DNA of 64,000 bases from Blastomyces gilchristii SLH14081 (GCF_000003855.2 NW_003101680.1:5373510-5437509), one strand, 5' to 3'. Shown: positions 23,753-36,055, counted from the first letter of the stretch. Notes: a model not told the origin generated them from the sequence alone. Made by a program: numbers and translations.

Positions 23753-24811
23753 AATCTCCAGCTCAATTGCTTTCAGGAGTTTAGTTTGCTTGCGGCACCT
23801 TATCGGCCTATTGCACTGTGGAAATGGTGACCTTCGTTCTCCATTAGCCAGCTATTGGAAAGGCGTTACGGATAGACAGATATCTGTATCTTTATCGTTG
23901 TTCAATTTCTACTCAGTTGATTGTTTGCATCGTAAATTTCCGAGTCTTTCTCATACTACTTTCTTGGTACGGTCGGATCCCTTACTACTTTCATATTTCT
24001 CCTTCTTTTGTTGGGTTGTAGGTCCTTCTTCTAAAGATCTGATTGGCCCAGCTTGAAGAGAATTTCCTGACGAATCTCTCGATATACGTATGTTAAAAGA
24101 TACGGTAGCTCTTTGATTCTTTCTCGCTTCTCTTCGATATTTGTTCTTCTAGTTATTATTCCCTTTCATGCAGCATGAAAGTGCTAAATTAAGCTACCAA
24201 TATCCCCAAAACGGGGCTTGCTGAAGGCTCCATAAACAAGTGAGAACAATACACCAAATCAAATTATGTACTGTGCAAGATGTCGGCCCTATCCAAATAG
24301 ATATCTGGGTATTCTATACCTTAAACCAAACAATTTCAAGTCACTTGCCAGACGCACAAAAAAACACATCAAATCAATGCGCCAATGCCCATGCCGCAGC
24401 CTTCCACCCGTTGTGTACTAGTTATACATATGATCTTCATTCGAGAAAATACATGCTCCGAAGGCTCTCTTCCCCATGGCCCCGTGCGAGGCCGGCAAGA
24501 CATTTTATATCTTGATATATTTCTATTCTCGTCCTCCCTCCAAATCTCCCAGTAAGCTCCGTACGAGTGACCATCCCGTCGATATTCCGTCATATGGTGA
24601 ACAGAGTTCGGATCCTTCCGGCGCAGTACAGGTCTAGTAGATAGGGGGTAAACTTGTCTGGAGGACCTGTCACTGTAGAATCCATAATGAACATGGCACC
24701 CTGTCTCCTCGAACGCTCCAGCCATCTATAAAATATATCAAATATCACACTTCCAGGCCTCGATACTGCAAGAGAAACAAAGGGTTGTTCTGTAGAGAAT
24801 TTTTTCGCAAA
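23753..24811. other. Intergenic between convergent PTC5 and COX18
   Basis: 3' flanks of both genes. A minus-strand open frame of 118 codons at 24369-24725, rich in Arg, Tyr and Ser, matches nothing I recognise; it may be chance or part of the COX18 3' UTR. Confidence 0.5.
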
Positions 24812-25915
24812 TCACATCATCATTCCAAACCGAGGGACCTTACGAAGCTCTTGAGTGCCTGGTTTCCGTTCATACATAAACCTCACAATCGTCCGTTTTC
24901 TGCAAGGCATGGGGATGTTCGGAGTCGGCATGTACATTTGCAGAAGCCGGGACTGGACAATTGCAACGCAAGTCGTGGATAGCCAGTAGATACAGAGAGC
25001 TGCAGGGGCTTGTGAGTACAATAGAGCCGGCGCAATCCAGATCGACATTGCTTGAAAGATGCGATGGATCGCCCAACTAAATACGCCCTGCAAGTTGCCT
25101 AGTGCTACCAATTTGGGAATATCTTTCATCTTGTTAATCTTGGAACCCCAAGTAATATGGATGAACATCAAAACCGAAATAGCAACTGGAAGCACGCCGA
25201 GGGGATCTGCGGCCATAAGGTCAGGAAACCATAGCGCCCCTTCAGTGGAGAGAGAAGATTCCACTGGAACTTGAGCTTTGACGCCATTCGGATTAAACCA
25301 CTGTTGCAAAATGACGAGGAGACCAGGTTGCCACCCACTCATTGATCGGATACTCTCCATAAAAGCGAGCCAAAAGGGGAGTTGTAATATCGGAGCGAAC
25401 GGAGCGAACGAAGACAACCGAAGGTGATGGCGCTTAAACAACCCCTTTTTGAACTGCGCTGCTGCCACAGCAGTGTGGCGGCTCACAACACGTGGTGATA
25501 GAAACTGCTGTTTCTTGGCAGCTGCATCCATGATACTCTTCCTCTTCATATGGGTATAGGCAATCATCGCTGGGGCTACAAGCACTTTTCTGTTTTGTTG
25601 CGATTTTGACCACATGAGAAAGGGCAATCCGAACATAACCCGGGCTGTAATAGCTGTGAGCGGGATGGAAGCCACCCAGGGAAGGCCAGTATATGTATGG
25701 ACCACTTGTAAGAGATCGTGGGCACACTCAATGGATGTGGCAACCATTCGAGTAGGTCGTGACGGGTGGAAATTGCGCCTCTGCTGAGTTGTGACGAGCA
25801 GCCTCGCGGCGCAATGTGGAGGAGCCGAGCATGGTACTCGAAGGGGGTGTGCATTCAGGCCATGTCGGGTAGCCCGCAAAGCGCCGAGTCGCAACGAACA
25901 GCCGGGAGCGGACAT
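24812..25915 (-). CDS. COX18: Cox18/Oxa2 mitochondrial inner-membrane insertase
   Basis: A single-exon gene of 367 aa. I start at the ATG at 25915 (MSAPGCSLRL); the open frame extends five codons further with only a GTG. The first 60 residues are Arg/Ala-rich, a mitochondrial targeting sequence ending near RRNFHPSR. The YidC/Oxa1/Alb3 fold follows with membrane spans near SIPLTAITARVMFGLPFLMW, LQLPFWLAFMESI, GVLPVAISVLMFIHITW and PALLYSQAPAALCIYWL. A basic loop (QFKKGLFKRHH) faces the matrix. In yeast Cox18 exports the Cox2 C-terminus across the inner membrane during cytochrome oxidase assembly. Lack of a long C-terminal ribosome-binding tail favours Cox18 over Oxa1. Divergent from ALG11. Confidence 0.92.
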   Translation of the reverse strand: MSAPGCSLRLGALRATRHGLNAHPLRVPCSAPPHCAARLLVTTQQRRNFHPSRPTRMVATSIECAHDLLQVVHTYTGLPWVASIPLTAITARVMFGLPFLMWSKSQQNRKVLVAPAMIAYTHMKRKSIMDAAAKKQQFLSPRVVSRHTAVAAAQFKKGLFKRHHLRLSSFAPFAPILQLPFWLAFMESIRSMSGWQPGLLVILQQWFNPNGVKAQVPVESSLSTEGALWFPDLMAADPLGVLPVAISVLMFIHITWGSKINKMKDIPKLVALGNLQGVFSWAIHRIFQAMSIWIAPALLYSQAPAALCIYWLSTTCVAIVQSRLLQMYMPTPNIPMPCRKRTIVRFMYERKPGTQELRKVPRFGMMM

Positions 25916-26258
25916 CGTGCGCTTCACCACTCAACCACTCGATTATGGAGCTTCACCCATCCGATGGGCCAAGGAAGCAGGGAGCTGGATGACAGAGTGG
26001 GTGAATTGAGTTCCATCAACTGGTCGAGTTGAAAAAGAAGAATCCTGGCCGGGGCGCGGAGAAACTGTATTGCCGGTGTACTATACACGTGATTTATCTG
26101 CTTATATAATCACAACCCAGCCACGGGAAAACTCCAGGCACAGAGTAACTTGTAAGATGACAGGAACATCTTCTCCTGGGCAATATCTCGAGCAAAGCTA
26201 CTTGATCCTCCACTATGCGCTGTCAGCGTCTACTATTTCTCTCCGCTGACTGCATGGC
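25916..26258. promoter_or_regulatory. Divergent promoter region COX18/ALG11
   Basis: 343 bp between the two start codons, so regulatory DNA must be shared or overlapping. A TATA-like 'cttatataatcac' lies near 26100, about 160 bases before the ALG11 start. An out-of-frame ATG precedes the ALG11 start at 26254. Confidence 0.6.
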
Positions 26259-28071
26259 ATGATGTTGTCACCCGCGTCATCTGTTGCTACGCTTGTGACG
26301 CTTCTCGCGCTCTTTCTGATTGCTCCGCGATTGGCCGCGTTTGTCTTCCGCTGTGTTTTCAGGTTGATTGGATGGCTCATTGCCAGGAAATATCGGTGGA
26401 AGCGGGACCTGTTACGTGCCCGGATAAATATAGATGAGAAGGAATATCAGTTAAGAAGACCCAAATATGCGAAGCAGGAAGATGAGGATTGGGAGAAAGT
26501 CGAAACAGGCGGCATGGGAACCGCTTCTCACGCGGATGCTGCGGAGGACGATTGGGAAGGCATCATAGGATTTTTTCATCCATTCTGGTAAGGAAAAAGG
26601 GATTTAAGTGCTGCAATTAATTGTTCCCGATGCAAGTCGACTAATCGATCTTTCTGCAGCAATGCTGGTGGAGGGGGTGAACGTGTCCTCTGGGCGGCAG
26701 TAAGAGCCACACAAAAACGCTGGCCAAAAGCTATATGCGCGATCTACACAGGGGATAATGACCTGAATAAGACCACGATGCTTGAAAGAGTTGAAGTGCG
26801 TTGGTTCTTCTTATTAAAATGCAAAATATGGCCGTTAGCTAACATGCAATGTATAGAACCGTTTCAATATCCGCCTCTACCCTCCAACGATTGTATTCTT
26901 GTATCTTTCAACCCGCAGATATGTCCTCAGCAGCTTATATCCCCGTTTTACTCTCCTTGGCCAATCTTTGGGTTCTTTAGTCCTTGGATACGACGCATTC
27001 ACTCTCGTAGTTCCCGACATCTTTATCGACACTATGGGTTATTCCTTCGTCCTGGCGTTCTGCCACTTCCTCTTCCCCTCGACCCCGACTGGAGCGTACG
27101 TCCACTACCCTACTATATCGACAGACATGCTCGACTCCCTTGATGATACCTCGGGTACAAAGGGTCTAAACGCTGGCGCAGGAACCGGCTGGAAGGGAAT
27201 TGCGAAACGACAATATTGGCACGCATTCGCAAAGCTATACGGCTGCGTTGGTGGAACAATTGATGTAGTCATGTGCAATTCATCCTGGACATCCTCACAT
27301 ATAAACTCTCTCTGGCTCCCCTCACGGCAAAAGCGACGAGAATTCAAAGAACCCACAGTTGTTTTCCCCCCTGTGGCCGTCTCGGAACTAAAATCCATAG
27401 AAATAGATCTCGCCCATGAGCGAGAATCCCGCGACCCAACAATCCTCTACATCGCCCAATTCCGCCCAGAAAAGAACCACGCCCTAATCCTCCGCGCGTT
27501 CTCCCGTTTCCTCAACGAATTCAAAAAGACCCATAGTAAATCCCAACCTAAACAATCTCCACAGCTCATCCTCATCGGCTCCGTCCGCCACTCCAGCCCA
27601 GACGAAACCCACATCTACAATCTACGCCTACTTGCCCACGAGCTCAAAATCCGCGACAACACCACCTTCCTCTGCGACGCCAGCTGGCCCACCATCCTCG
27701 CCCACCTCCGCCGCGCCTCCATCGGCGTCAACGCCATGTGGAACGAGCACTTCGGTATCGGCGTGGTCGAGTACCAGGCGGCGGGCCTGATCAGCGTCGT
27801 GCATGACTCTGGCGGGCCTCGCCAGGACATCGTTGTCGATTTGGGGGAGGGCGGGACGGGCTTTCGGGCTACGACGGAGCTGGAGTTCGCGGCGGCGTTT
27901 GAGGCGGCGTTGGCGCTGCCGGAGGAAGAGAGGGTAGCGATGAGGTTGCGGGCGAGAGAGTCGTCGAGGAGGTTTTCGGATGAGATGTTTGCGGAGAGGT
28001 GGGTGGAGGAGATGGAGAAGTTGGTTGGATTGGAGCGGAAGAGGAAGAGTGGGGGAGGGGAGAAGAGGTAA
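26259..28071 (+). CDS. ALG11: GDP-Man:Man3GlcNAc2-PP-dolichol alpha-1,2-mannosyltransferase
   Basis: Exons 26259-26587, 26660-26795 and 26857-28071 give 559 aa, close to the usual 550. Introns are 72 and 61 bp (GTAAGG...GCAG; GTGCGT...TATAG). Alg11 adds the fourth and fifth mannoses to the dolichol-linked N-glycan precursor on the cytosolic face of the ER. An N-terminal membrane anchor (VTLLALFLIAPRLAAFVF) is followed by the donor-side motif NAGGGGERVLW created by the first splice. GAYVHYPTIS and the C-terminal GT4 motif MWNEHFGIGVVEYQAAGL, with its two nucleotide-sugar-binding glutamates, complete the signature. Base use shifts inside exon 3: C-rich to about 27,780, then G-rich. Confidence 0.95.
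26588..26659 (+). other. ALG11 intron 1
   Basis: 72 bp, GTAAGG donor and CTGCAG acceptor; a CTAAT-type branch site ('gactaatcg') lies about 20 bases before the acceptor. Splicing forms HPFCNAGGGGERV. Confidence 0.9.
26796..26856 (+). other. ALG11 intron 2
   Basis: 61 bp, GTGCGT donor and TATAG acceptor, with a 'gctaac' branch-like word near 26838. Splicing joins MLERVE to NRFNIRLYPP. Confidence 0.88.
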
Positions 28072-29362
28072 GAACTATTATTTGGTCAATGGATTAAGTT
28101 CGGTTCTTTGTATCTGTTAATGCGGATCGCAAAGATTTTCGGAAAAACTCATAGAAATATATTGCTCTTTCCCTCCCCCCCAAACAGAAGATTCTTCCTT
28201 CATGTATTTTTACCAGGCCGTATTTACTACGACGAATTATTTACTATAGATCTATCTACATTGAACTCGAAATTTCGATACGTTATGAAATGTGGTTTAC
28301 AATATATATAGCAGGCGACACTCCCCCTACCCTTCCCCCTCTTTGAAGGCTGCAATGTTCACGACTCTATATATCGCTATCAACATGGAGAAACCCACGA
28401 TGCAAGATAGTAAATATAAAGTCATGCTACCTATCCTCTCATTTCACCGCGTTGGTTCAATCCACTCCTTCTCCAGCAATCAAATACATGCACAGGCTCC
28501 ATTGTAATACCTAAATAATAAAAAATCGTTCGGAGAAGACGTAAATAACGTAGACTTGATAAATATAAGAAGGAGGGGAAAAAAAAGGTACAAGGGAGGT
28601 CAAGAGTTGAACTGGGTATTTGTTAAAAAAAAAAAAATTTAAGAAAATAAAGAAATTAAAAAATTAAAGGGGGCAACAATAAGCAAAGAAACTAATGAGA
28701 TGAAATCCCCAAAGGTAGGAGAGAAACAAGGAAGCGTATATATTTGAGTGGTGTTGGGGGCCGGGGGGGGGGGGGGGGGGGGGGGGCTCCGTACCAGAGG
28801 GCAAAAGGAAAGAAAACAGGAAAAGAGAAGAAAGAAGGAAAAGAAAAAAGAAAAAAGAAAAAGAATCGAAAATAAAATAAAGCAGACAAACAACAAAAAG
28901 ATTTGGATATATAAAACAATCCTTCCCGTTCACCAGAGAACCCCCCGAAGTTGATATATTATTACTTACGATCTGTAAAACAACACATGATGTCCAAACT
29001 CAAAAAAGTTTCATCTTCCTCTATGCCGTACGTTTACGTAGCCAAGGGAGCAAAAAACAAAAGGACAAATACTAAGATCGATAGGAGAAGAAGAAAATGT
29101 GAGAACGGAAGCAAATAGAGGAAGCTAACAGGGGGAAGAGAAAAAGTAAAATAAATAAAAAGTAAAAAATAAATAAAAAGTCATCGATATATAAAGCGGC
29201 CGTAAAGGGTATTTGTCCCGAACCAAAACTAGGAGAAAGGTAGAATAAAGAAAGCGGGAGGGAGGAGGAGGAGGAGGAGCAGGAGGGAAATATCACAATA
29301 AATAACCAATAACGCTATCTCGCGCCCATCATGACCAACCTTCCATTCCTGGTTGACCCGCG
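28072..29362. other. Intergenic between convergent ALG11 and CRZ1
   Basis: No gene is supported. The plus strand is purine-rich at 28795-28870 and 29080-29290, so most open frames here are low-complexity. It includes the poly-G run at 28763-28786. Confidence 0.6.
28763..28786. repeat. Poly-G run of 24
   Basis: An uninterrupted run of 24 G on the plus strand, about 600 bases past the CRZ1 stop. Length may be affected by sequencing error. Confidence 0.8.
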
Positions 29363-31738
29363 CTACCCCCAACTGCCACCTCCAGGCGGAACGCCCATCA
29401 TCTGATCCTGCGACGGCGGCCCAGGAGAGTAATTCTGACCCGAACCACTTACATACCCACTATTTATCCCCGAATCATCATCGTCGCCGAACCCATATTC
29501 CCCACCAGAACTGGCATCATAGCTGCTTCTACCGCCTCCTCCTCCGCCGCCGCCGCCTATATCACTCGTATCATCTTGCTGTGACGCCAGCTGGTCCCAC
29601 TGGAGAGTTTGCAGCGCAGGATACTGTGCCAGGAGTGCGGCGGGCAGTGTGAAGCCGGTCGGCTGCCCGTCCATTAAGGGGATATTCATTTGCTGGGTCA
29701 CCGGCTGTAAGTGGCCGTGCATCTGTTGCTGATCTACGTAGTTCCGCTCGCGCTCGAGAGCCTCTTCATCCAGTAAAGGTTTGATACAGACTCTACCTGC
29801 CTCGGATCGGAAATGGCGGCCGAGCGCATCAGCTCTTGCGAACCTCCGACCACAGCCCCAGTGGCCCCCACGGGCTAAATCACCACGGCAGACGAACTTC
29901 TTTTCCCCCGAGTGAAGTGATTCGTGCCGCTTCCGGTCATGTTGGCGGGCGAAGGCTTTACCACAAACAGTACACACGAAGGGTCTTTCATCAGTATGAG
30001 TGCGGAGATGTGAGCGTAAATTATAAGCTCTCGTGAATCGTTTCGGACATAGACTACATTGGAATGTTGCTGGATGTTTCTGTACGCGCTTGGAATCGGT
30101 ACTGCTGGCACCTGGGCGTTGGGGGTCTGCAAGATCTAGTATATAATTACGATTGTCAATCGAGGAGGTCGACTGCCGGCGATTCTTAGCTGCTGCTGGA
30201 GATGTATCACGGGAAGCCGGAGTGCTCAAATTGCCTGTGCTGCCGCAAAACGGTGAAAGAGAACGCGATGAGGCGCGCGCACCCCCTGCAAGGGGTGTGG
30301 TCGACGATGGCAGCGGACGAGTCATGGCATGTGCAAATGGATCAGATTTACTCCTGCCACGGGAACCTATTATTCCGTATCATTCAGTAAATAATTCCTT
30401 GAAGGGGTGCTCCTGAGGATATATACGAAGGATGGAATACTTACGGCCAACGGGGGGGCTTAAAGTGTCCATATCCGACTCGGGTTTGGCCGGTCCAAAG
30501 CTCGTGGTTCGCGAGGGAGGCGCAAATTCGACATTGATAGAAGGGGGAGTCATTTGGGCGGCCTGACCCATATCTCCAGCAGGGCTATTATGACTTTGAA
30601 AAGCCGGCGCGGGTGAAGCCTCCGACCTGGAAGTGTACAAGTCAGGAGGACTAGTAGGTCCGAGTTGATTATTCACGTGCTGGGTCAAGAGGAATGAGCC
30701 ATCTTGACCAGGTTCGGGACTCTGCTGCTGCTGAGGAAGTAAGCGTGGAGAAATGTAGGGGCTATGGCCTGGGCTAAGTCCATGACGTTGATCTGATATT
30801 GTGAATGTTTCCATCCCCAAGGCGTTCTCATACAGTCCGGGGTCATTTTGGGCGGATAGTAAGGGGGAATGATTGTTCGTGTCCCCATCAAAGGCATCAT
30901 GGTGACTCAGATAGGGTGAATGGGCAGCAGAAGAAACGTCCGAATGTTCTGACGGCGCTCTTCGATGGGTCTGGAAAGCGGGACTTCCTAACATTCCATG
31001 CCAATCGGACTGGGGTTGGCTCGTTAGAAAGGCCGCACTTGCGGGGTCTAATGACGCAGGGCGAGAATGGCCGGGGGTATAATAGGCACCGGGACTGGAC
31101 GCGGGGGATGATGGCCGTCCAGGGGACCGGTGGGCGTCAGGCGGTACCAAATGCGGTGGAGTAGGGTTGTGTGGCGATGACATCCTGCTCAAGTCTGCCG
31201 GGTTGACGGACTGGTTCAATTGTTGCTGCGGCTGCGGCTGCTGCTGGTGGTGGTGTTGATTAAGCTGTGGGTCAAGCATGAAAGACGAGTCAAAATCTGA
31301 CGTAGGGTTGGTATTGGTGAAAATAGGAAAATCTTCAAATTGCTGATTTGAGTTTAAAAGATTGGAGAAGTTCTCCTCCCCTTCAGCAGCTTTGATATTA
31401 GACGAGCGCTCAAGCTGGCTGAGGAAGCCGGCCTCGAAGGATTGGGAGTACGGTTGAGGTTGACCGAAAGGTTGTGGTTCGGACGACGGGGCTCCAGAAG
31501 AATGGAGAAAATGGGTGTCATGCGCAGATGAGGCCAGGTACGGGGTGATTATAGGAAATTGCTCAGTGGAAGAGGTGAGAACACGGGAATGGGGGAATAC
31601 AGAACCAGCATGATCGAGTCCAGCTGGAGGAGGCTGGTTGTCGTAGTATGGAGGCTGGTGGGAGGGCGATGGATTTAACGAGCGATTCTTATTTTCCGTT
31701 GAGAGAGACCTCCCCCTGTTCTCCTGCGGGAACTCCAT
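29363..31738 (-). CDS. CRZ1: C2H2 zinc-finger transcription factor Crz1/CrzA
   Basis: Exons 31738-30445 and 30366-29363 around a 78-bp intron (30367-30444; GTAAGT, AATAG) give 765 aa. Crz1 is dephosphorylated by calcineurin when calcium rises, enters the nucleus and activates stress genes. The first 430 residues are Ser/Pro/Gln/His-rich with a Gln tract, as expected for the regulatory half. The spliced junction gives GRSRGRSKSDPFAH, a conserved pre-finger block. Two canonical C2H2 fingers (about residues 535-555 and 563-583: CSLCPKRF...H and CTVCGKAF...H) are followed by the atypical extended third finger with WGCGRRFARADALGRH that marks fungal Crz1. A Gly-run and acidic tail follow. Convergent with ALG11. 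Confidence 0.95.
30367..30444 (-). other. CRZ1 intron
   Basis: 78 bp, GTAAGT donor and AATAG acceptor; a 'tactgaa' branch-like word lies about 20 bases before the acceptor. It keeps the frame from SPPVG into RSRGRSKSD. Confidence 0.9.
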
Positions 31739-32242
31739 TGTGTGTGTGTGTGTATGTATGCGTAGATGCGCGCGTGGATATAGGAGTGGTGGATAAAAAG
31801 GTTAAGTTTGCCTGTGAATGTATCCTAGAATAGATCGGAGAGTTGGAAGCGGCGGAGCGAACGATCTTCCCAGGGAAGCAAATTCGCCAGTTATGAGGCG
31901 GGGAGATTTATTCGCTGACAGGCAACGCGGAGAGTCGAACTAGAACACCTGCAAATGCTAATGGGGAACGACGGCGTAGGTGGCGGTCGTGATGAAATGG
32001 ATACCATTCGCAGGACCCGATGTGGGCGCGAAGAAAAACGGTGGCTTATTTAATATTCTGCGGGGGATCTGATGCGTGGCGCGAGCATCTGTTTCAAACA
32101 TTAGGATCTAATCATCAGCGGTCCCAGAGGAGCTACAAGACGTACCAATTCCTAGGAATACATCATACAGCAATAGGCAGAATAAGGGCGGTATTTCGAC
32201 AATGCGCGTAGAGAAACGAGCGAAGGACTGAATGGTAGAGTC

Positions 32243-32280
32243 GGGAAGGGGAGGGAGGGGGGGGAGGGGGGGAGGGGGGA
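32243..32280 (+). repeat. G-rich tract with quadruplex potential
   Basis: At least six runs of three or more G separated by single A or AA within 38 bases, on the strand opposite CRZ1, about 510 bases upstream of its start codon. Confidence 0.8.
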
Positions 32281-32493
32281 AGTGTAGGAGAGGAAGTTGG
32301 TGCGGGCTCCTTTGGCGGGCGGACCGCACAGGCAGGGCAAGCAGGTGAAAATGAGATGCGTCTGGAGTAGAGACACAGAAAAGTTACTTGGGCGGCATGG
32401 AAACGAAGGCGAAACACGTAGCGATGGGGTTGGGGCGATGAGAAAGGGACTAAGGACGGGGGACGGACGGAGAGCAGTTGGGGATAGTTAAGT

Positions 32494-32530
32494 AGAAGAA
32501 GAAGAAGAAGAAGAAGAAGAAGAAGAAGAG
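32494..32530 (+). repeat. (GAA)n microsatellite
   Basis: About twelve uninterrupted GAA triplets. This is a pure purine tract in the far 5' region of CRZ1. Confidence 0.9.
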
Positions 32531-32600
32531 ATGAATGAAGTCGAACCGGCCAAGAAAGGAAAGTCGGCGCTATCCCAGCCAGGCCTTGCAACGCCCCAGG

Positions 32601-33860
32601 TAACTACTCTGTACCGCCAAAGTACTCCGCGGTATCACTTGCGCGGGAACACCAGCCAGAGTTACATTACTCCCTACTGAAAGATACATAAGGAATACAA
32701 CAAATGTTTTATCCATCCACCATCCTTTCTCCCTTTTCCCACAACCAGCAAATAATGGATAAGAAAGAAGAACCAGCTGGTAGACATACCAACAATATCA
32801 TGATTTAATCCCCTACCTACATCCTACATGTGTAACTACTCCGTACAGTACAGTACATGCAAGTTACATACTTGCATGCATCGCGCTCTGAACTATTCTT
32901 CTTGTACTAGTTAACTCTCCAGGCGCAATCTGCCGCCACGGGAGCCAGATCGCCCTTTAATCGTATTTCTGGTCTTCAGCCCTTTGGCTTCGGCCTAGTT
33001 GCAGGTTTAATAATAAACGTCTATTGGTACGGAGTACATACATTCTGCATGGAAATCGGAATCATCCATCAATGTTCGGCTGCTAGTCACAGATATCTTC
33101 TCGGTTCGGTAGCTACATGTACATACATGTACATGCACAGCACATTAACTTACTCCATAGTAGACAATCAATTGCAGCTAGGGGGAAATTGGGATATAAA
33201 CCCCCCCCCACCTCCCCCTCCAAGGCATACTCCGCCAATTCATCATCCCCCCAAATCCTTATTATTTGCACAGTACCTATAGAGAATCATAGACGACATG
33301 CAGCTCCATTCCCCCTTTATATCCCTACATGAACCAGGGGAAGAAGAAAAATAAAAATAAAAGGAAGACGGTGTTTCGGCATGCGCATAGTATTATTGTA
33401 TTTTGATCCATCCATCCCAGTGCCCGACTCAGCCTTGTGGCTGAGCAACTCTCCCCATTATTCCTTGTCCCGCCTGTCCTCCCCCAGGAAGATATGGTTC
33501 ATTCACCCGTAGCGTAGGGCCTAGCGGGATCTCTTTGCTTTCTGCACACCCGTCCCTGTTTCGGCTCGGGTGTTCCTAAAAATTGCGTCTGAATTGATGA
33601 CAACTCTGTATCACAATAGAAGTCACTGCGCACTGCCTAAACAGAGCTTTTTTGAATATCCCTTCATAAAATTTGTGATGATGGCTTGTTTCAAAGTGCG
33701 CCCTCTCTGTGTCGGGCAACCTTATCAACATAGTAGAATATGTAGGTTTTCTTGTTCTGTTGGTGTAAGTTCCTATCTATCCTCCGACACATACGGGAGT
33801 AAGTTATTAGCCACTTTGCTTGAGATTGACCTTGCCAAGTCCCGCTAACCTCTAGTTAGT
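32601..33860. other. Long intergenic region, part 1
   Basis: No gene is recognised. It contains the over-represented words TACTCCGTA (32837) and TACGGAGTA (33028) and several GTACATGTAC-like words near 33110-33140. The open frame at 33570-33848 begins with GTG and matches nothing known to me. Confidence 0.5.
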
Positions 33861-34650
33861 TAACTATATGGATGCACTAATCTCAAATAGGAAATCATGA
33901 GATCAATTCTTTCAATTTGCTAGAACAACATTTCTTTGAATCTCTTATAGTAACTACTGCGTATATCAATTCAATTATTTCAGTGCTATCAGAAGAGCGA
34001 CATAACGGTAATGATCTTTTGGTAGAATGATTTTTTATTTTCATATCTCAACTGAAAGAGTGCAAAGTGTCAGCTCAAAAAAGATCGTTAAAAATAAACA
34101 TTGTGATGTTTTTGAAATATTAATAAACGTCCAAGTATATATTAATATAAAAATCTTCATATGATTGAGAGGAGGGGAAGGGGGGGGCGCCGGGAATATA
34201 GGGGCTAGCAGGCAGGTCGGCAGCTAGCTAGCTAGGAATCTCGATCTCGCGGATATGAGAGGCAGGCCGGAAGCGGCAGCTGTCAATCTCTATTCTCATA
34301 GAGATCCGGCAGATATCGGGAGGCAGGAAGGCAGGTGAATTATTACCTCTAAATATTAGTGATCTTCAAATTATAGTATCTCAATAAATATATATCATTA
34401 AAATTTCTACCATAGATAGCACAAAATGAAGCTAGCTAGAGAGACAAAGAATCTAAATAATAGTTTTATAATACTTGAAGAAATTGAAGAAATATTTAGT
34501 GTAGATGTATGAGATTGAAGATGATGATATCTTTTGTACGACAGTACGAGGGGCTTGGCTTCTCACAAGGCATTTCTTCTCAAGAATTCTGTACAAATAT
34601 TAAGTGGCAGACCCTCATTAATCCGAAAGTAGAGGGCTGAGCATGCTGAT
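33861..34650. repeat. AT-rich patch with a GC-rich core, possible decayed element
   Basis: 33860-34160 and 34340-34540 are AT-rich with RIP-like composition, enclosing a GC-rich core (34165-34335) that repeats the word 'ggcagg' and contains 'gctagctagctag'. There is no coding capacity. It could be a small RIP-altered insertion; I found no target duplication. Confidence 0.35.
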
Positions 34651-36055
34651 AATGAGAAACACACGGGTTAAGTCCATTTTTATTCAATTCATTCATTGCC
34701 GTGTAGATATGCGCCCAGGCATGCTAACATGTTAGTTTCACCAAAGCTAAAATCTATAAATAGTGCCGGGGGGGGTTCAACCGTATGTAACTGCGTAGGT
34801 AGGTAAGGTAAGGTTATGCTATGCGCCCATCTGAGACTGGCAGCAACCAGCAACCGCCAATCATGAATCATCAACCAGCATATTCCTCTCCAGGTTCCCG
34901 GTTCCCGGTTTCTAGTCCCGCTCCGAATCCCCCGTCCCACTCCTCGCTTGAAGCTTGGCGCCCAGTGTCTACTCCGTACCGTAGTTACCGTACAACAACC
35001 CTTTATTCTGCGGCAAGGCAGACTGACGAGTGTACGGAGTACCTTGCTCTGTGTTAACTAAAGTAGTTATCGACATTATTTAATATTGTTTCGAAATCTC
35101 CCTGTTTCACCCTGTTGGCGCAGAGGGATCTCTTCCTTGTTCCCCTTTTTCTTGCTTCTTTTAGATTAAATTGTTGTTTTACTGCATTTCCTTCTTATTC
35201 CCATTTTTGGTTATATATTTACAATTTATTAATATCCCTACATGCCTCCTCGTACATCTAATATGTGATCGCGTCGTGTTGCACTGCCGTTAAGTAATGG
35301 GAATATCAATTGATGGTCATAATATTAGTATGGCCAAACAGTGTTCGAACATATTGCCTAGTTACCTACGCTGTAAACCCGCAAGCCGATTACTCTGGAG
35401 ACGCACTCTGGAGACGCACATAGCTTCAAAAGTAGATAGATATATCCAGTTACTTTTTTCCCTCAGCCCTCCTTATTTACCAATCTCAATATATATGTCT
35501 GTCTGCCTGCCATTCACTATTTCCGTTCGAGCTTGTGGTCAGCATCTTGATGACTTACGTTAATCAAAAAGAGCTTAGCCCTAATCGATTTTGCCAAATG
35601 CGGTAATTCTCTCATCACACCCCCTCCATGGCTTCCAAGGCTAACAGCGGCTAGGTATATATATATATATTATATATACATAAAATGTTACCATAGATTA
35701 GGTTATCTGATCGGATAACTAGCACATCAACGCCGAAAATGGCCCCGAGGGATAATAAGCGGGTGATCCTGGAGGGGCGTATCTGGGTAACCCCCCCCCC
35801 CCATTCTTCTAGTAGACTTCTACCCCGCATGCAATTGAGCTTAGAGAAACTCAGAAATGAAAGTAACTCAACCGAGGAAGCAGACCACTGTTTCCTACAG
35901 AGGACTATGGTGGTCGTGGGAAGCAAAACAACAAATTATATATATTATATTAAATTGAAATAAATCAATCAATCTAGCCACCAATTAACCACTGTCCTTT
36001 TCTCTTTACACCGTGCCAGTCAGCGCCTATCACGTTGAAATCGCTTAAAGCTACC
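34651..36055. other. Long intergenic region, part 2
   Basis: No gene is recognised. It has two copies of the 9-base word (34970 and 35033), a (TA)n run at 35654-35680 and a C run at 35791-35802. The last 100 bases are the presumed promoter of the amidohydrolase. Confidence 0.5.

Larger units (their letters stand above)
31739..32600 (-). promoter_or_regulatory. CRZ1 5' flanking region
   Basis: A TG/CA dinucleotide run lies directly upstream of the start codon (31739-31760). Further out are a G-rich quadruplex-capable tract (32243-32280) and a (GAA)n tract (32494-32530). Short open frames here are low-complexity shadows. Confidence 0.5.

Noticed and set aside
24369..24725. 118-codon minus-strand frame downstream of COX18
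   Set aside because: No family recognised and no splice or promoter evidence; kept only as a note in the intergenic entry.
28639..28954. Several Phe/Pro- or Lys/Gly-rich frames around the poly-G run
   Set aside because: Low-complexity translations of homopurine sequence in a 3' flank.
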